Shown here: positions 34,682-47,589 of the stretch, in pieces | How positions within the stretch are numbered: the stretch's first letter is position 1 | How the letters are laid out: every line of letters begins with the position of its first letter | Source: Chamaea fasciata | Taxonomy: Eukaryota > Chordata > Aves > Passeriformes > Sylviidae | Length of the DNA stretch: 64,000 nucleotides | NCBI GenBank assembly: GCA_029207755.1 | Contig: JARCOQ010000005.1 | Coordinates: 58,477,414 to 58,541,413, forward strand | Reading direction: 5' to 3' | Notes under the pieces: model-generated | What the model was told of the DNA's origin: nothing | The model's input: only the letters and a program-made list of their open reading frames with translations | The model's database searches: none | Program-made: the position numbers and the translations under genes

Positions 34682-35449
34682 TGTGAGAAACAAAGTTCAG
34701 TCTCTGGAATTTTAAAAATTTCATAAGGGGATAAAAAGGGACAATATCCAGCGCTGGGGTGTTTCTGGTTATCGGCCAAAGAACACAAGTCAAGTTTTAA
34801 CTTAAAACAGCGTTCTCTATATACTGTTACATTACTGGGGTACATACATATTCATGATTTTTGTACATTATTCAAATATTCGTGTGAGGTTTTGAGTTGC
34901 AGGAACTCTTTGGTTTTAACCTTCGAATTGTCTGCATGACATCCTGTAGATTAGGTCAATATGTTTTATTTCTTCTTGTGGTTCCAACCTATTGTTTCAC
35001 GCTCCCCGATAACGAAGAGTCAATAAATTCTTCTCTAATTCTTCTCTGATGCTCTGGGTTTTGTCACTGTTATCTTATCGCTTGGAGAGGCCAGTCAGCA
35101 GATGTGAGAAACAACATAATTGTTTTATACTATTCATTTAGTTACATAGAAGCGTTTTAACATTTCGTGTTTTGCTAAAGCCTGCGATATAATATATTCA
35201 TCACACCGCTATTTCTATAAGCTATATGGTGCATACATGAACTGATATATTACATTACATTACATTACATTACATTACATTATATGTTCTATTCTATTCT
35301 ATTCTATTATATTATATTATATTATATTATATTTATGAGGAGATAAAAGGAATTATAAATTGTACCATATTAAAATACTTATGGTCAATAATAACATGCA
35401 AAAGCTAATACATAAATGCGAAAGCCAATATTATATTGTCATTATAACA
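34682..35449 (-). mobile_element. Solo LTR, family D copy 2 (4-bp TSD GAAC), upstream of ETFBKMT
   Basis: 768 bp. On the minus strand it runs from TGTTATAATG to TTTCTCACA, flanked by GAAC at 34678-34681 and 35450-35453. It is longer than copy 1 mainly because of a pentanucleotide microsatellite at about 35247-35333. It starts about 0.6 kb upstream of the ETFBKMT CpG island, in the same orientation as that gene. Confidence 0.82.
35247..35333. repeat. Compound pentanucleotide microsatellite
   Basis: Consecutive runs of TTACA, TTCTA and TTATA-type units inside the family D LTR copy 2. The matching place in copy 1 (about 13285-13300) has only a short unexpanded AT-rich sequence. Confidence 0.9.
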
Positions 35450-36632
35450 GAACCAAACCCACCTGCATCCCTTCCAATTCCCCGGGTTCTGAGCTTCACG
35501 GAGAGATCCCCCCAAACGGACTCACCTCCCTCTGAGACCCCTGTGACTCCCCAACAGCTCCCACCTGGTCTCTGCCCCATCTCCAGTCCCATCTGCTGGG
35601 ATTTAGGGAATACGAGCAGCTTCTAACAGGAGTGACAAATGTGGGGTTGCCTACCTTCCCGGTGGGACAAAGCGTACCAAATTTCTCGCTCTGCGTTTTT
35701 AAAAGGCTCTCGCGCATTGCCCAAGGTGATGTTTCTGCAGCACTTGGGGTGCCGGGGGTTTAAGCCTGGCTGTTCCTGAGCGCAAGCTTGAGTCTCCCCA
35801 AATCTCTGAGGTTACGAGGCCATCTAGTGATCTGCGAGCTTGTTACAATTAAAATGTACTCTCCAGGGTCGGAAAGCCGTTTTCAAACAGGATCTCTTCT
35901 TCAAATGCGGGTAACCCGCAGTGTCCCGAGAGAAGGTGACCCCTGCATGCTGGGCGGCACAGTGACCAGACAGAAGCTGGTTCCTCCTGCCACACGAAGG
36001 AGCCTGGAATCCATAGAGATGTTAAACTACAGGGATACTTGCATTTCTTTTACTCTTCTGAAGCAGGACCCACACTCAGACTTTTTAGAAACGATCACTG
36101 AATAACGTGGACTGTTATTATCCCTGTATAAACGTGGACCTTTGTGGTTTCGGCTCAAGAAAGGACATTATTTCTTGTAGCCCCTAGGGGAACTGTGAAG
36201 TTTCAAAGGTCTTTCAACAGCTCTTGCTCATCCTCTCCAAGAAGAGACATACTGAAAACACTCCTAGCACCCAAAATTGTGACTAAAACATAGGGGTTTG
36301 TGCCCTCTAGATACTCACCACCATGCTAGGAATAAACACTTGGTAATGTTATCAACATCAGCTCAGGATGCCATAGGTATGGTACCAGGATGCTGACAGG
36401 TGATGATACAGCTTTACCTTGCACATTTTATTTTATGCCTGATAGGGTTCTCAGGGGAGCTTTCACACTTAGATCACCAGCCTCTTTGATTGATATTTTA
36501 ACAAGTATCTTCTCAGATCTAGTCTTTCTGAACTTCTGATGTATGATTTTACTTAGTAGCTATGTGAACCTCAGTAAAGTCACTGCTGTCTAATACAGAC
36601 CAATATCATGCTTTAAAAGACAGCTGAAAAGG

Positions 36633-36700
36633 ATAGAATCATAAAATCACAGAGTGGCCTGTGTTGGAAGGGACCTTAAAGATCATCTAGTTCCAGACTC
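36633..36700 (-). mobile_element. CR1 LINE 3' end, minus strand
   Basis: AGAATCATAAAATCACAGAG followed by GTTGGAAGGGACCTTAAAG is the reverse complement of the CR1 3' terminus with its ATTCTATG-type tail. Confidence 0.85.
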
Positions 36701-39700
36701 TCAAGTTGTCTGAGTGCTCCCAGCTGAGAGATTTCTTAAGTGCAAAAAGAGGGGCAAAGTCTTTGCTTCCCAGTAACAGTGGCAGGGATGTTAGAACCAG
36801 AATTTTTTCTCATTTAACTACAAATAATTAGTTGTGATTGTACAGATTCCTAGCATGACATAAGAAAGCCCCAATACCAGTGATAGCTGCCATATGTCTT
36901 GTGAGAGTCTTGGTGAACCTTTTCAGGGCAAGATTTGTGCTGATTATTTCAGCAAAATATCAAAGCCTGTCGTCCATGAGAAAAAGAGTTTAATTTCCAA
37001 AGGCTTTTTGCTTTAGATGGTGACATCTTAAGAGTTTCATCTACAATTCCGGGTATGCTGTGCAAACTACTAAAAGTGTGCTGGTATTTGCTCAGAGAAC
37101 AAGGACGTCTTTGATCACCCTGTAACATTGATTTGGTGTATCATGGAAGAGTGCAACACTTGCAAAATGTAGTTGTAGAGTAGCACACAAGGGACTCTCA
37201 GGTGTCCGAGGGAATTAGGGGATTACTGGCTGATGCTCCAACTGCCCAAGTGTCTGGGGAAATCTTGTTCCAGCCAATTAATGACAAAGAAATGTAGCTG
37301 CCCAAGGACAGAGAGGAGGGCAAGGCAGAGAGGAGCTACCTTCACATTAGCAAGCCCACAACCCATGAATCTTCACAGATACAAAGGTTAAACTCAAAGG
37401 AAGGCAGGCCAGTGGTTCAGCAGCCAGGTGATCTTCCCAGGCCACTGTTCCTTTTCCAGCTGATACCGGTGACAAGGTCAGTTGCACCAGTTTGCTGCAG
37501 TGAAAAGACCTTGGGGAAATGGATAGATTCAGGATGCTGTTGATTTGTAAAGCGTTCCAGCAACTCAGTATGAACAATCAGGATTTTTGCACATCAGGAT
37601 CAATTTGTGGTTGCCCAGAGGCTGTGGAAGCAAGAATTATCAGAATGTAGCTGGTGCAAGTAGCTAATGTAAAATTGAAGCTGAGAGCTCTGGCTAGGTA
37701 AGGGAGAGGCAATTCAGTTATTCTGTCATGCCTTCAGCTACAATCCAATTTTAGAATAACAGTACATCTTTTTCAGATAAAGAATAGACATCTTAACATA
37801 ACAACCATCACATATTACCTGTGATGTGTTTTGAAAGCACTACATGTGCTTTTCATAGGATTACCTTTCCCCACTGCCTTGCCAGATGCTTTAGGTTAGC
37901 AGCAGGGAGGAGCAGCAGCTAGCAGAGATGAAGGCATCAAGTGCCTTCTAGCAGTGGAGGCAAGAAGGGAAATTTGTAAGGTGCAGCTATTTTTCAGAAT
38001 GGAGGTGGGGTGATGAAGGGAGGAGAAACTGTATTAATCTGACCCTTGTGCTGCTGTAGATTCAGGTTTTTGGCACAGAAAATCTCTCCTCTGTGAGAGC
38101 CTAGTTGCTAAGAGTGAGAGGTTGAAAACTATTATCTCTGAGCTCATTCTTGATTTTGTCTTTTGTCCATGTCTGTGACTGAAGTATTCTTGGCCTTAGA
38201 TGGCTGGATTTATTCTTGTGTAGTCAGACATGAGAGTATGTTTTTAGCATGAATGAAGATTGGAAAGATGCACAGAGTCAGGTGGTTTTTGCTTCTCCTT
38301 GGTGTATTTTTGGATACTTGTTTTTCTTTTAAAACTAGAGGGTTCATCTTTTCAAACCCTGTTTTTGAACAGTTGAAGTCTCCTTGAGCTGGTGGGACTT
38401 TGGCTCTCATCTATCTAATGCTGTAACAACCCTTGGGCTCCTGAGTTTCAGGTCCCAGCAATATTTTGTGATAATCAGCTGAGTAATGGTGCCTGGCATC
38501 AGAGCATTTATTTGTTTGGGGCTTTTGTAATTGTTTTAGGCATTTTGTGTGTGTGTGTGTTCCTGCAAATCCCTGAAAGATAATGGAAGCTGACTGAATA
38601 TGGACAGCCAGGAAAAGAGGTTTCTTAGGCACCATGAAGTGTATCTGTTCTGGTCTCCAGACAACAGGTAGCTAAGTTTTCCTGAATGGCACAAAGATAT
38701 TCTTCATGACCTCATCCCTCCTGACTTCCTGGGACACTAAAACCCATCCCATCTGTCTTCCCTGTGGCTTTGTCCCACATTCTTCCATGTGTCATGTATC
38801 AAGGGTGACACACAAATCTCATTATTTCAATGTATATATTAGTCCTTAGCTTTTCCCAGAAGGCAAAAACAGTGTCAAAGACCAGGGCTCAGCCAACACT
38901 TAGTCTGGAGCATGAGGTCATGATCAACAACTGGGGCTCTAATGCAAATGATGCTTCCCAGTCTTGGTTCTCTGTGTTGCCAGGCAGGCTGGATTCAGTA
39001 CTGTATTTAAACCTCTAAATTGTCTTTGATGAATTCTTCTTCTGCCTGTTTTCTTCTCTTTTCTCCAAGTAGAGCAATTGCTCCATCTTGTTCCAGAAAC
39101 AAACCCTGAAACCATAATACCTTTGGTCATCTGATTTTAAGGGTCATGCTAACAGCAGTTGGTGGCAAGGGGCAAGGTAAGCAAATCAAGTTTTCAAGGA
39201 GCTTCATCAGTTCACAACAACTGGTTTACTTTTGCAATTCAAATTTTCTAGTTTCCCACTGGTGTTCAGATCCTGGTACCAGCAGAACCTTTCCTTTCAC
39301 CTTCCACGTGGTAGTCTGCCAGAAATTTGGACACGGGGGCAGAGTGAAACAGTGGAGATCTGAGACAGACAAGATAGACAGGTGGTGCTTAATCTCTGGA
39401 GCATCTAGATGAAGCTCTTTCCCAAGGACCTGACACAACATGCTTCCTCTTTTGGCTGATGTTTGCTATTGTGTCTTGGGAGAGTATCAGGGTCCTCAAG
39501 CAACTTAGTTGTGAGTCAGGGTCATGCTATGTCAGAACACGTGCTATTCATTATTTTGCATTGATATCCAGAGATCACGGAAAACAAATGATACCACTGC
39601 AAGGAAAGAAATGGACACAAAACTGCCCTGCAACACCAGCCATCTCCCTCACATGATGAACAGAGTGAAACTGAAGCTGGATGTGACCAAGGGCAAAATA

Positions 39701-39929
39701 GCTACTGTTTATGCACATGGAGGCATGGAAAAGTCATGAGGGGCTGAAAAGATTCAGTCTTTGAAACTCTTCTCAATTTTCCTTGATATCCTACAAAGCA
39801 TTAGCTCCACTGGCTTTCCCATTCATACTGACAGAGCATATCCTCTAAACTGGGGTGTTTGTCCTCTTCTTTAGGATGCAGACAACTCTGTCACTTTTGT
39901 ATCAATAGATTCCAAACACACTTCTGAAC

Positions 39930-39990
39930 AGGTGAATGATTGTGGTAGAGGATTTCAAAGGTCTTTTCCAACCTAAATGATTCTATGGGC
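39930..39990 (+). mobile_element. CR1 LINE 3' end, plus strand
   Basis: AAAGGTCTTTTCCAACCTAA ending in ATGATTCTATGG is the CR1 3' end. Confidence 0.8.
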
Positions 39991-40357
39991 TTGGTTTGCA
40001 AAACAACTCAAGCTGACATTAGCCCATATATAACATCTCTGTGTATTTCAAGCTTCTGCAAGTTTGATGTGTTGGCAGTACACTGCAATTTGTTTCCCTG
40101 CAGCAGAGGACACGGTGCAGTGACACCCAAATGGCTTGTTGGGAGCAGACTTGCTTCCAGCTCAACCTGTTACCTGCAAGGCTGGGCAGGTTGCACGGGG
40201 AGCTGCTTGGACACCTCCTTGTCACAGGTCGCAGGGCTCCGAAGAGCAAAGGGAGCTGAGAACACCCAGCCTTATGCTGTGTGATCTCACATCTTGGTTT
40301 CATCAGCTGAGGTGCCAAGCTTCAATGCAAGCAGCTGCATCGAGTGGAAGCAGCAGT

Positions 40358-40407
40358 GTCACCGTGACCCTAAAGCTCTGTCACTGTGACAGCAGTGTCA
40401 CTGTGAC
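40358..40407. promoter_or_regulatory. Three copies of the palindrome GTCACYGTGAC
   Basis: GTCACCGTGAC at 40358-40368 and GTCACTGTGAC at 40380-40390 and 40397-40407; the middle one extends to the 15-base CTGTCACTGTGACAG (40378-40392). It is partly explained by a local 20-base tandem repeat (CAGCAGTGTCAC). It may be a clustered binding site or just a short tandem repeat. Confidence 0.35.
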
Positions 40408-41181
40408 CCTCTTCAGCTGTGGCACCATGAACTGGTGCTGGGGGAGCCAGGGCAGGAGCACCTGCAGGTGAACTAATCCTCAATATGAACAAATGGCCCA
40501 AGAATAATGAAGTATACAAGCTCTGTTATCTTCCAGACAAGAAGGTAAGCACCTCCACCACTGAAAGCAGCTCATCTCAGCTGTGTGAGCTGAGTGTCAG
40601 GGCCTTGAAGGCACTAATGGGTCTTACTGGCCCTGGCCCTCCTCACACTCTACCCACAGCCCAGGACCCTATTTCAGCACCTCTGGGGCTGTCAGTTCAT
40701 GCCCAAGTAATGTCACTGCAGGGCTGGTCTCTAGCTCCCCACAGTCCTACCCAGTCCATTCATGGACCCCCCGCAAGCCATCCCCCTCCCCCTGGCCATC
40801 CCAAGGTTGTGTTTCCAGTCTGGCTCCCTTCAATGTCACCCATGGGCTGACATCGGTGTTGGAGCTGCCAGGTGCTCTGACAGTGCCTGGCACCAAAGCT
40901 TACCAATCATCTCTTGCCTTCATCCCTGCTGGGTAGTGTTGAGCACAATGAGGCCCGTGGCTCTGATTTATCTGGGAAAATACTTTTTACTGGGTTTGCC
41001 CGGTAACAGCTGAATTTTGGCCTGGAGGGAGGTGCTGAGCTAGCTCATTGCCACATTAGACAGTGTTAAATGCTCCCACCCCCAAAGGATGTGCTTGATG
41101 GGAACTGCTGGAGTTTCTCAGCATGGATCCGGGGCTTAAATAAGTTGTGACTATTGCTTTGCAAGGAAGTCACTAAGAAAT

Positions 41182-41409
41182 ATGATCTTCAAGGAGAAGC
41201 TAACTGCTTTGATCTCTGTCCTTCTGGTTGAGCTCCTCTGTGTGAGCTCAGAGCTGATTTCCAGTAAAGCACGATCGCAGTCAGCCAGCACAGCTGCTGT
41301 CAGTATTAACGCTCCTAAGCAGCAAGTACTGCAAGGAGACGTGCTGTTCTTGGGCATGAGGAATAAGTGGCAGAGAGATATGGCTGAACCTGTGGATGTA
41401 AACGTTTAG
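41182..41409 (+). CDS. Doubtful 75-residue ORF with signal-peptide-like start
   Basis: The ATG is followed by MIFKEKLTALISVLLVELLC, i.e. a short basic n-region, a hydrophobic core and small residues (VSS) that could be cleaved, then a hydrophilic 50-residue tail. An AT-rich TTAAATAAG lies about 45 bases upstream. I do not recognise the protein. A frame of similar length lies antisense, so chance is a real explanation. Confidence 0.15.
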   Translation: MIFKEKLTALISVLLVELLCVSSELISSKARSQSASTAAVSINAPKQQVLQGDVLFLGMRNKWQRDMAEPVDVNV

Positions 41410-44400
41410 ATTTTTACTAAAAGCACTAGTAGGGAAATTGAAACAGACCCTTGATTAGTATGAACTGCTTCTAGATTCAGAACATAACACCACTGCAATG
41501 ATGTGATCACAGAGGACAGAGCAAAGGCAGTCCTTGCTAAATGACATAACAAATTGTTAAATTTACAATGCATATTCATTGCAGGAAATACTTTTCATCC
41601 GTCCTTGATTGCATGTTGTATATTGGCTATGGATTCGACGGCTTTGGATTTCTTTAGCGTGCCCTTGGGCTTTCAAGTGTGCTAGGTTGCATTGTAATGT
41701 AGATGCAGGGTGTCTGGCACTTCTTACTGAATGGGGCTTCAAAGGGAAGTTGGAATCAGACTCTAATTACATTTGTAATAAGGCCAAAGGCATTTTGACA
41801 AAGAGATTACCTGCTGTTCGTGGACAGATTTTGTCCAGAGCACTTGAAACCGGTGGGGTTGGTTTATGCTTCCACTGGTATTGGCAGACATGGGATTACC
41901 TGATTTTTGGTAACTGAGATAAAGGCAGGCAATATTTGTGACTAGGCTTTGAATGCAGCGGTTTTACTCAGGTAGATGTGACAGCTTGAATGCATCTTCT
42001 CTGGAAGCTTTCCCAGTGCCAGAGATAATCTAACTGGGAGCACCGACCACTGACACAGCTGTTCCTGAACCCCTGCCACTGCAGACAATATTGCTGTGGG
42101 CATGTGGTCCAAGCAGCCTGCCAGGATCCCCCATGCCTTTCTCCTTGCCACAATATGTGCCTTTGAAGCTCTAGTGATTTAAAAAGAAGCCCACAGCCTT
42201 TTCCTCATGCTTTACTTGGGCAGCTGTATTATGTTGCAAGACTGTTCTACATTCTCAGGTATTTCCCAAACAGTTTGTAAGGGACTGGGGTCCTGGAGCA
42301 CTGAAAACAGAGGAGCTGGAGTTTAGAGGCAGGGAAACAAACACCTTGAGCAGAGAGCAGAAATTAGTTCGAAATGAAGAGCAGAGGTTTGCTGTCCTCA
42401 CTGAGTGCCTGCCTCATCTCCGGCCCCGCGGGGAAGGCATCAGTCAGCAGATGATGATATTGGGACGCGTGGGCTGGAGGGACTCGGCGTCGGGGCTGCT
42501 GCCCATGCAGAGGTGCATCTGCCTCCTGGTGCAACGCCATCGGGCTGGCCTGGGGAACAATGGAGCTTTGTGCCTGGCAGATGCTCAGGCAGCGCTTGCT
42601 CTCTTTTCCTGAGGGCAGTTGAAACACAGAGGGTGCACTGACCTGATTTGCCAAAGGGTGTCTGGTGCTTCTGCAAGTCGGGTTACAAGCAATTTGGCCA
42701 AGGTCATGCAGCAAGTAAGTGCTGCTGTCAGAGACAGATGGGAATCTCTGTGTGGCTGCTTTAGCTTTTGAAGGTCCCAGCACAACACCTCCATTAGTGC
42801 ATGACATGCTTGTGATTTATCCAAGCAGTACGATGCTCGTTAGGTTTTATCTCGGTAGCAGTGGGAACAATCTGTGTGTCTTCTACATCCAAAGAGCAGA
42901 AAGTGTACCTTACTCTGAGCAAAATACGGTCTTTGACCCAAGGATCTTGGCACTGAACCAAACAAAAGGTAATGGTTACATGTGATCTTTCTTCTGACTT
43001 CATGGAGCGAGGGACTGGAGTAAGCCCTCACCTGATGGGTTGTTTGGCAGGAGAAGGTGCATCTTGCAAGCTCAGTACAGAATCACAGGCAAAAGTGGGG
43101 GAAATTGGAAGGAATCACCACAGATTTTTGCCATACTGTACCACTGAACACGGGGAGAGAAAAGAGTGGGGTGGTGAAGGACACAAACCTCCAGAAACCA
43201 GGCATGGCAACCACAGGGCTTGCCTAGGAGTGGTTTCTGAGGCAGTGTATGAAGTCTGAAGTCTGTGTGCCCTATCTGCCTGATGGGTTTCTGACACTTC
43301 CCCCCTCCAAGAGTAAACGCTTGAGGAGTCCGATTCAGGCTGGGGGGAGGTTTGAAAGGCCAGAGAGGAGGCCAGCCCTGAAGCAGAGCTGCCCCCTCAG
43401 CAGAGGGATGAGCTGCATGCTGAGAAGCCTGGCTTGCAGCATGATGATGATGTGAATGAAAACGGACAACGCAGTTCCATCCCTGCCTATGTTTTGGGAT
43501 CTGTTTGCTGATGGTGAACTGGATGCACTCAGGAGAGGCAGACAAGGCTACAGATTTGTTTGTGAAGGAGGCAGTGGGAACACAGAGCCAGTCCCAGGAA
43601 GGAGAGGGGAAGAAGGTGCAATAAACTATTGCATAATTTCAGTTGTCTCATGAAACCTCTCCTTCAATGATTCTCTCAGAAAGCAGATAAGCATGGAATG
43701 CATCTATACGTGCTTGCAATGCAAGGACATGTGTATGGCGAATGTACATAAAATTAATAAAATGCAATGGGCTACAATAGGGAATTAGAGATTTAAAACC
43801 TTCAAATTTTAAATCACCGGAGCTTCAGAGGTCCTGTGGCAGAGATTCTGGAAAGTAATCATCTTTTACTTTATCTGTAAGTCTGCTGTATGAATAATAA
43901 TTACATAATGTGACAGAGGAAAGCCATGTGCTTTTATTCAAGTTTAATCTTTACAGATATGAGGCAGGTATAGAAGGTGATCTACTTGCTTTAATGATAT
44001 TATAATTTGATAAGATATTAGAATATATGCCTGCAGTATCTGCTTTCTAAGCAAGGATGGATTGGGCTGGAGGAAGTCTTCTTTGCTTTATGCCTTATGG
44101 TTAGTGAGCTGGTTTATTTGGGTTTAGACCCTAAGGCAGCCAACACCTTTCTCATGCTCTAAGCAGTCTTCTTGCATAAGCTCAGAGAATGAAAATTGCA
44201 TTCTTTATGAACCTCTCTATAAAATATTCTGCAGGTTTTTTTCCAACCTCTACTATAGACTCTTCCAACATTTTTGCCAGAATGACTTGTATTTTGGTCT
44301 TACAATCCATCCTCAACCCATCCTTATCCCATTTCTTTCATGTGACTATTCACATCCAGCTCCTCATGAAGGAGCTGACAACACTGCTCAACCGAAAGTC

Positions 44401-46634
44401 AGCCAAGGGTTGAAATGTTCTGAGCATTACAAACGTTCGTATTGCATCTTAGTGGTTTTCCTTCCTTCCACCCTACAGGATCTCATGATCACATAGATAC
44501 TAGAGTGAAACAGGAGAGGCTTTCAATGGAAAATCAATGTGGCTTGGCAGCTTGTGAAAGATCTTTGAGAAGGAACTGTAGAGCTGTGCAGAGGAGTGAG
44601 CAATCCATCACAGCAGCATGATTTCCAATTCATGGAAGAACTATGAAGAAAATAGAAAGTGAAGCAACAGTATCACAGCAAGGGGAAGGGATGTAATCTT
44701 TAAATACGAGATTTTTCCACCTCTCTGAAGCATTGGGCATTGGCTTCTTGCAGAAGTAGGACAAAGAGCTTGATGGTCTGATCTTTTATGGCAGATCCTA
44801 AGGGCAGGGAGAGCTGACACGCTTGTTAGCATTTGACCCAGTTTAAACTAACAGGTTTTGAGGAACAAAGATTCACTGAAAGGTTACAGAGAGGGAAACC
44901 TGAACCAAATTGACATTGAGAGAAATATTCATGGCAACTAGAGATATAAGTACCTAAGGAAGAAGAACAAATCTGCCAAGCCAAAAACCTTCTCTTGCTT
45001 TGTTGTACCAGTGGCAATCCAGCTGATGAAAGAACAAAGCTGCTGTCACAGGAGAGCAGATCAAAGTGAAAGATCTGGTCTATGCCAGTAAGTTTTTTTG
45101 TGCTTGTCCCAGTCTGAAATTTTCAATCCTACCTTATCCCTGTTCCTTGGAGGAACATGTAAGAAGTTCTGATACTGCTTTGTGCTCTGCTGTGCCAGGG
45201 ACAAACCTTATCTCCCTGGGGTTATTGTTCATATGATTTGAATAGAGGACACCCATCCTATTCAAATCCCTTGTGGAACTTTAACACTTTTTGTTGGTGA
45301 AAGGAAAAAATACTCATAATTCCACCCAGTTATCTCTGATCATCCTATATGTGTCTCATGGCACTATCCTATCAGACACTGCTGCTTCCCAGGCTGCACA
45401 AATGTTTTTTTCATGGCATTTGGCCAATTAGTATGTGCAGCACTTTGTGATGCTTTTAGGCCCCATCTTTTTTTTTCTCTCACTCTTGCAAGAAGCTCCA
45501 CAGCACCTTCGTGGACTTACTGTGACTTCTGTAAAATTTAAGCACTTGATGTTGCAAGTAGAGCAGAAGCATTGAAAGCAGGGCGGTCTTTTTTAGGAGG
45601 CAGTGGTGATCAGTGCAGGGTGGGTTTGGATGGTGGAAAGACAACCAAAATGCCTAGATTCTGCTAAAACGTTGTAAAAATTACAGATTCCTTGAGGTGA
45701 GAGCCAGGATGCAGGGGGGAAAAACCCCATGAGAGTGAAGAAAAGTTACCCAAAGGCAGTGTGCAGTATCTAAAGCTAGATCAGCTTGGAGGGAAAGACT
45801 AGAACAGCTTAGATGGGGGGGTTTAGGGGAGAAAATCCAGGCCCAGGGACATAACATGGCTTACCAGAGCCCAGGCAAGCTGGGTCTGCTGGCACTGCTT
45901 GGCAAAAGATCTGAGTGGCCTCATTAGGATGACTTTTGTGCCCAGAAGATCAGTTGTCTTAGGAGAAGAAATCAGTGCCCCCACAAAATTCCCCCACAAA
46001 AAAGTGTCTGTGGGAGCTAGATGTGTAGAAATGGGAGCTCAACCTCACAGCTAACCCAGGAAGAGCAAGTTCATTAATTTTACGCCTCCAATCCCAAGTG
46101 TTGTGCTTTTTCCTCTTCTTTAATGCTATACGCACTACTGATTTTATTGAGATTGAGGTGTCTGTGAACTGAACTTTATTCAAGCAAAAAATGTTGCCCT
46201 GTACAGAAGACAGCTACACCAAAGCAATCTAGAACCAGCTAGCAGCTGGTTTTTTTACTTAAGGCAAAAAAGTCACAACTATTGTGTTAATTTTTGGGTT
46301 ATTTTTAAAAGCATTTTTAGCTCATACATCCTTTAGAGAGGCTGATGAAGCCTCTGCCTTGGACTTTTTGGAGACATCCATGCCATTGGGCCTCAAAAAC
46401 CAGAGACACCTACAATATGAGCACTTGGTTTTGAATGAGAGGCAGAGACTGACTTGTCAAGCTCTTACCATCTGACCTAAAGCTGAATAAGCAAATACAT
46501 ACAAGTTAATAAACAAACCAAACTAAATAAAACAACCTAGCTCTGGTGCAAAGTCGAGAAAACTACTGGTCTCACGGAAAATTTCTCTGCAGCTCCAGCA
46601 AGGTTCAGGTTGCTACTGAGTGCTGCAACTACAA

Positions 46635-46954
46635 GAATTGGGGATTGTGAGAGAACTTTTTTTTTTTTTCCATTTTTATTGGAGATTGTGTTATTGGGAA
46701 GAAAAAAAAATAGTCTAGCTCCTGTCTCCTTTCACTAGAACACTACAGGAAGCTAAGAAATAAAAGGGCATAAAATTAGTTAATTTGATGGGACGAATTG
46801 GGGATTGTGAGAGAGGATTCATATTTTAATTTTTTTTATTGGAGATTTGGGTTCTTGGGAAGGAAAAAAAATTAGTCTGGCTCTTGTCTGCTTTCACTAG
46901 AACACTACAGGAAGCTAAGAAATAAAAGGGCATAAAATTTGTTAATTTGATGGG
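46635..46954. repeat. Tandem duplication, two 160-bp units
   Basis: GAATTGGGGATTGTGAGAGA starts units at 46635 and 46795. Both carry TTTCACTAGAACACTACAGG and AAATAAAAGGGCATAAAATT. They differ by scattered substitutions and homopolymer lengths. A short GA repeat follows at about 46956-46970. Confidence 0.9.
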
Positions 46955-47589
46955 ATGGAGAGAGAGAGAGAGATGCTGACCTAGGTGGCTTCCAGGTCAG
47001 ACAGTTACTCCATGTACCTCCATAAAATGACACATGCTGGATGAAGTATCAGTTTCCTTGTAGGCATTTTCTTATCAAAGGCACTTGTTGAACCAGGACA
47101 AATGTAAACCATAAAAAGAAAAAATGTGATTTAAACTGCTAAGAGGTAAAATAAAGGGGTCATAGGAGTTCACAGTAAGAAAATGACGAGACTGTAATTA
47201 TTACAGACGGCATGGACCAAGACTAGTAAACAGACGAAACACAAAAGGGTAAAAGTGAAAATACTGAATTCTGCCAACAATTTTATGATATCCAGATGTC
47301 AGAATTGTCGACATATGGGGAGATCTCATCACTTTGGAGAAGAAAAAATTAGAACTTCAAAAGAATTATCTCTGACCCTTTAAAGGTAGGCAGTGCTCCC
47401 GGAGCTGCCAGTATTTTGGCATCGCATGATCCTAACGAGAAGGATTCTAGCAGCGGGGGTAAAATAACGCTGATTTCTTTCTAGACGCGGCAGAATGGCT
47501 AGTAAATCTTAAATAAACTAGGAACAAAGCAACATTTTAGGTTTTTGCTTTGAAACGGAGTGCGGGTAGCCAAGAAATAGCTCTGCCGT

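Larger units (their letters stand above)
35454..47589. other. Intergenic between ETFBKMT and DENND5B
   Basis: About 12 kb between two divergent promoters. Apart from two CR1 ends, the tandem duplication, the GTCACYGTGAC cluster and the doubtful short ORF, I see no gene. Open frames up to 157 codons (for example 43545-43072 minus and 42807-42364 minus) have antisense partners of similar length and no recognisable domain. Confidence 0.6.

Noticed and set aside
42364..43545. 147- and 157-codon minus-strand frames in the intergenic region
   Set aside because: Overlapping frames of similar length exist on the other strand; no domains or splice-site context were recognised.
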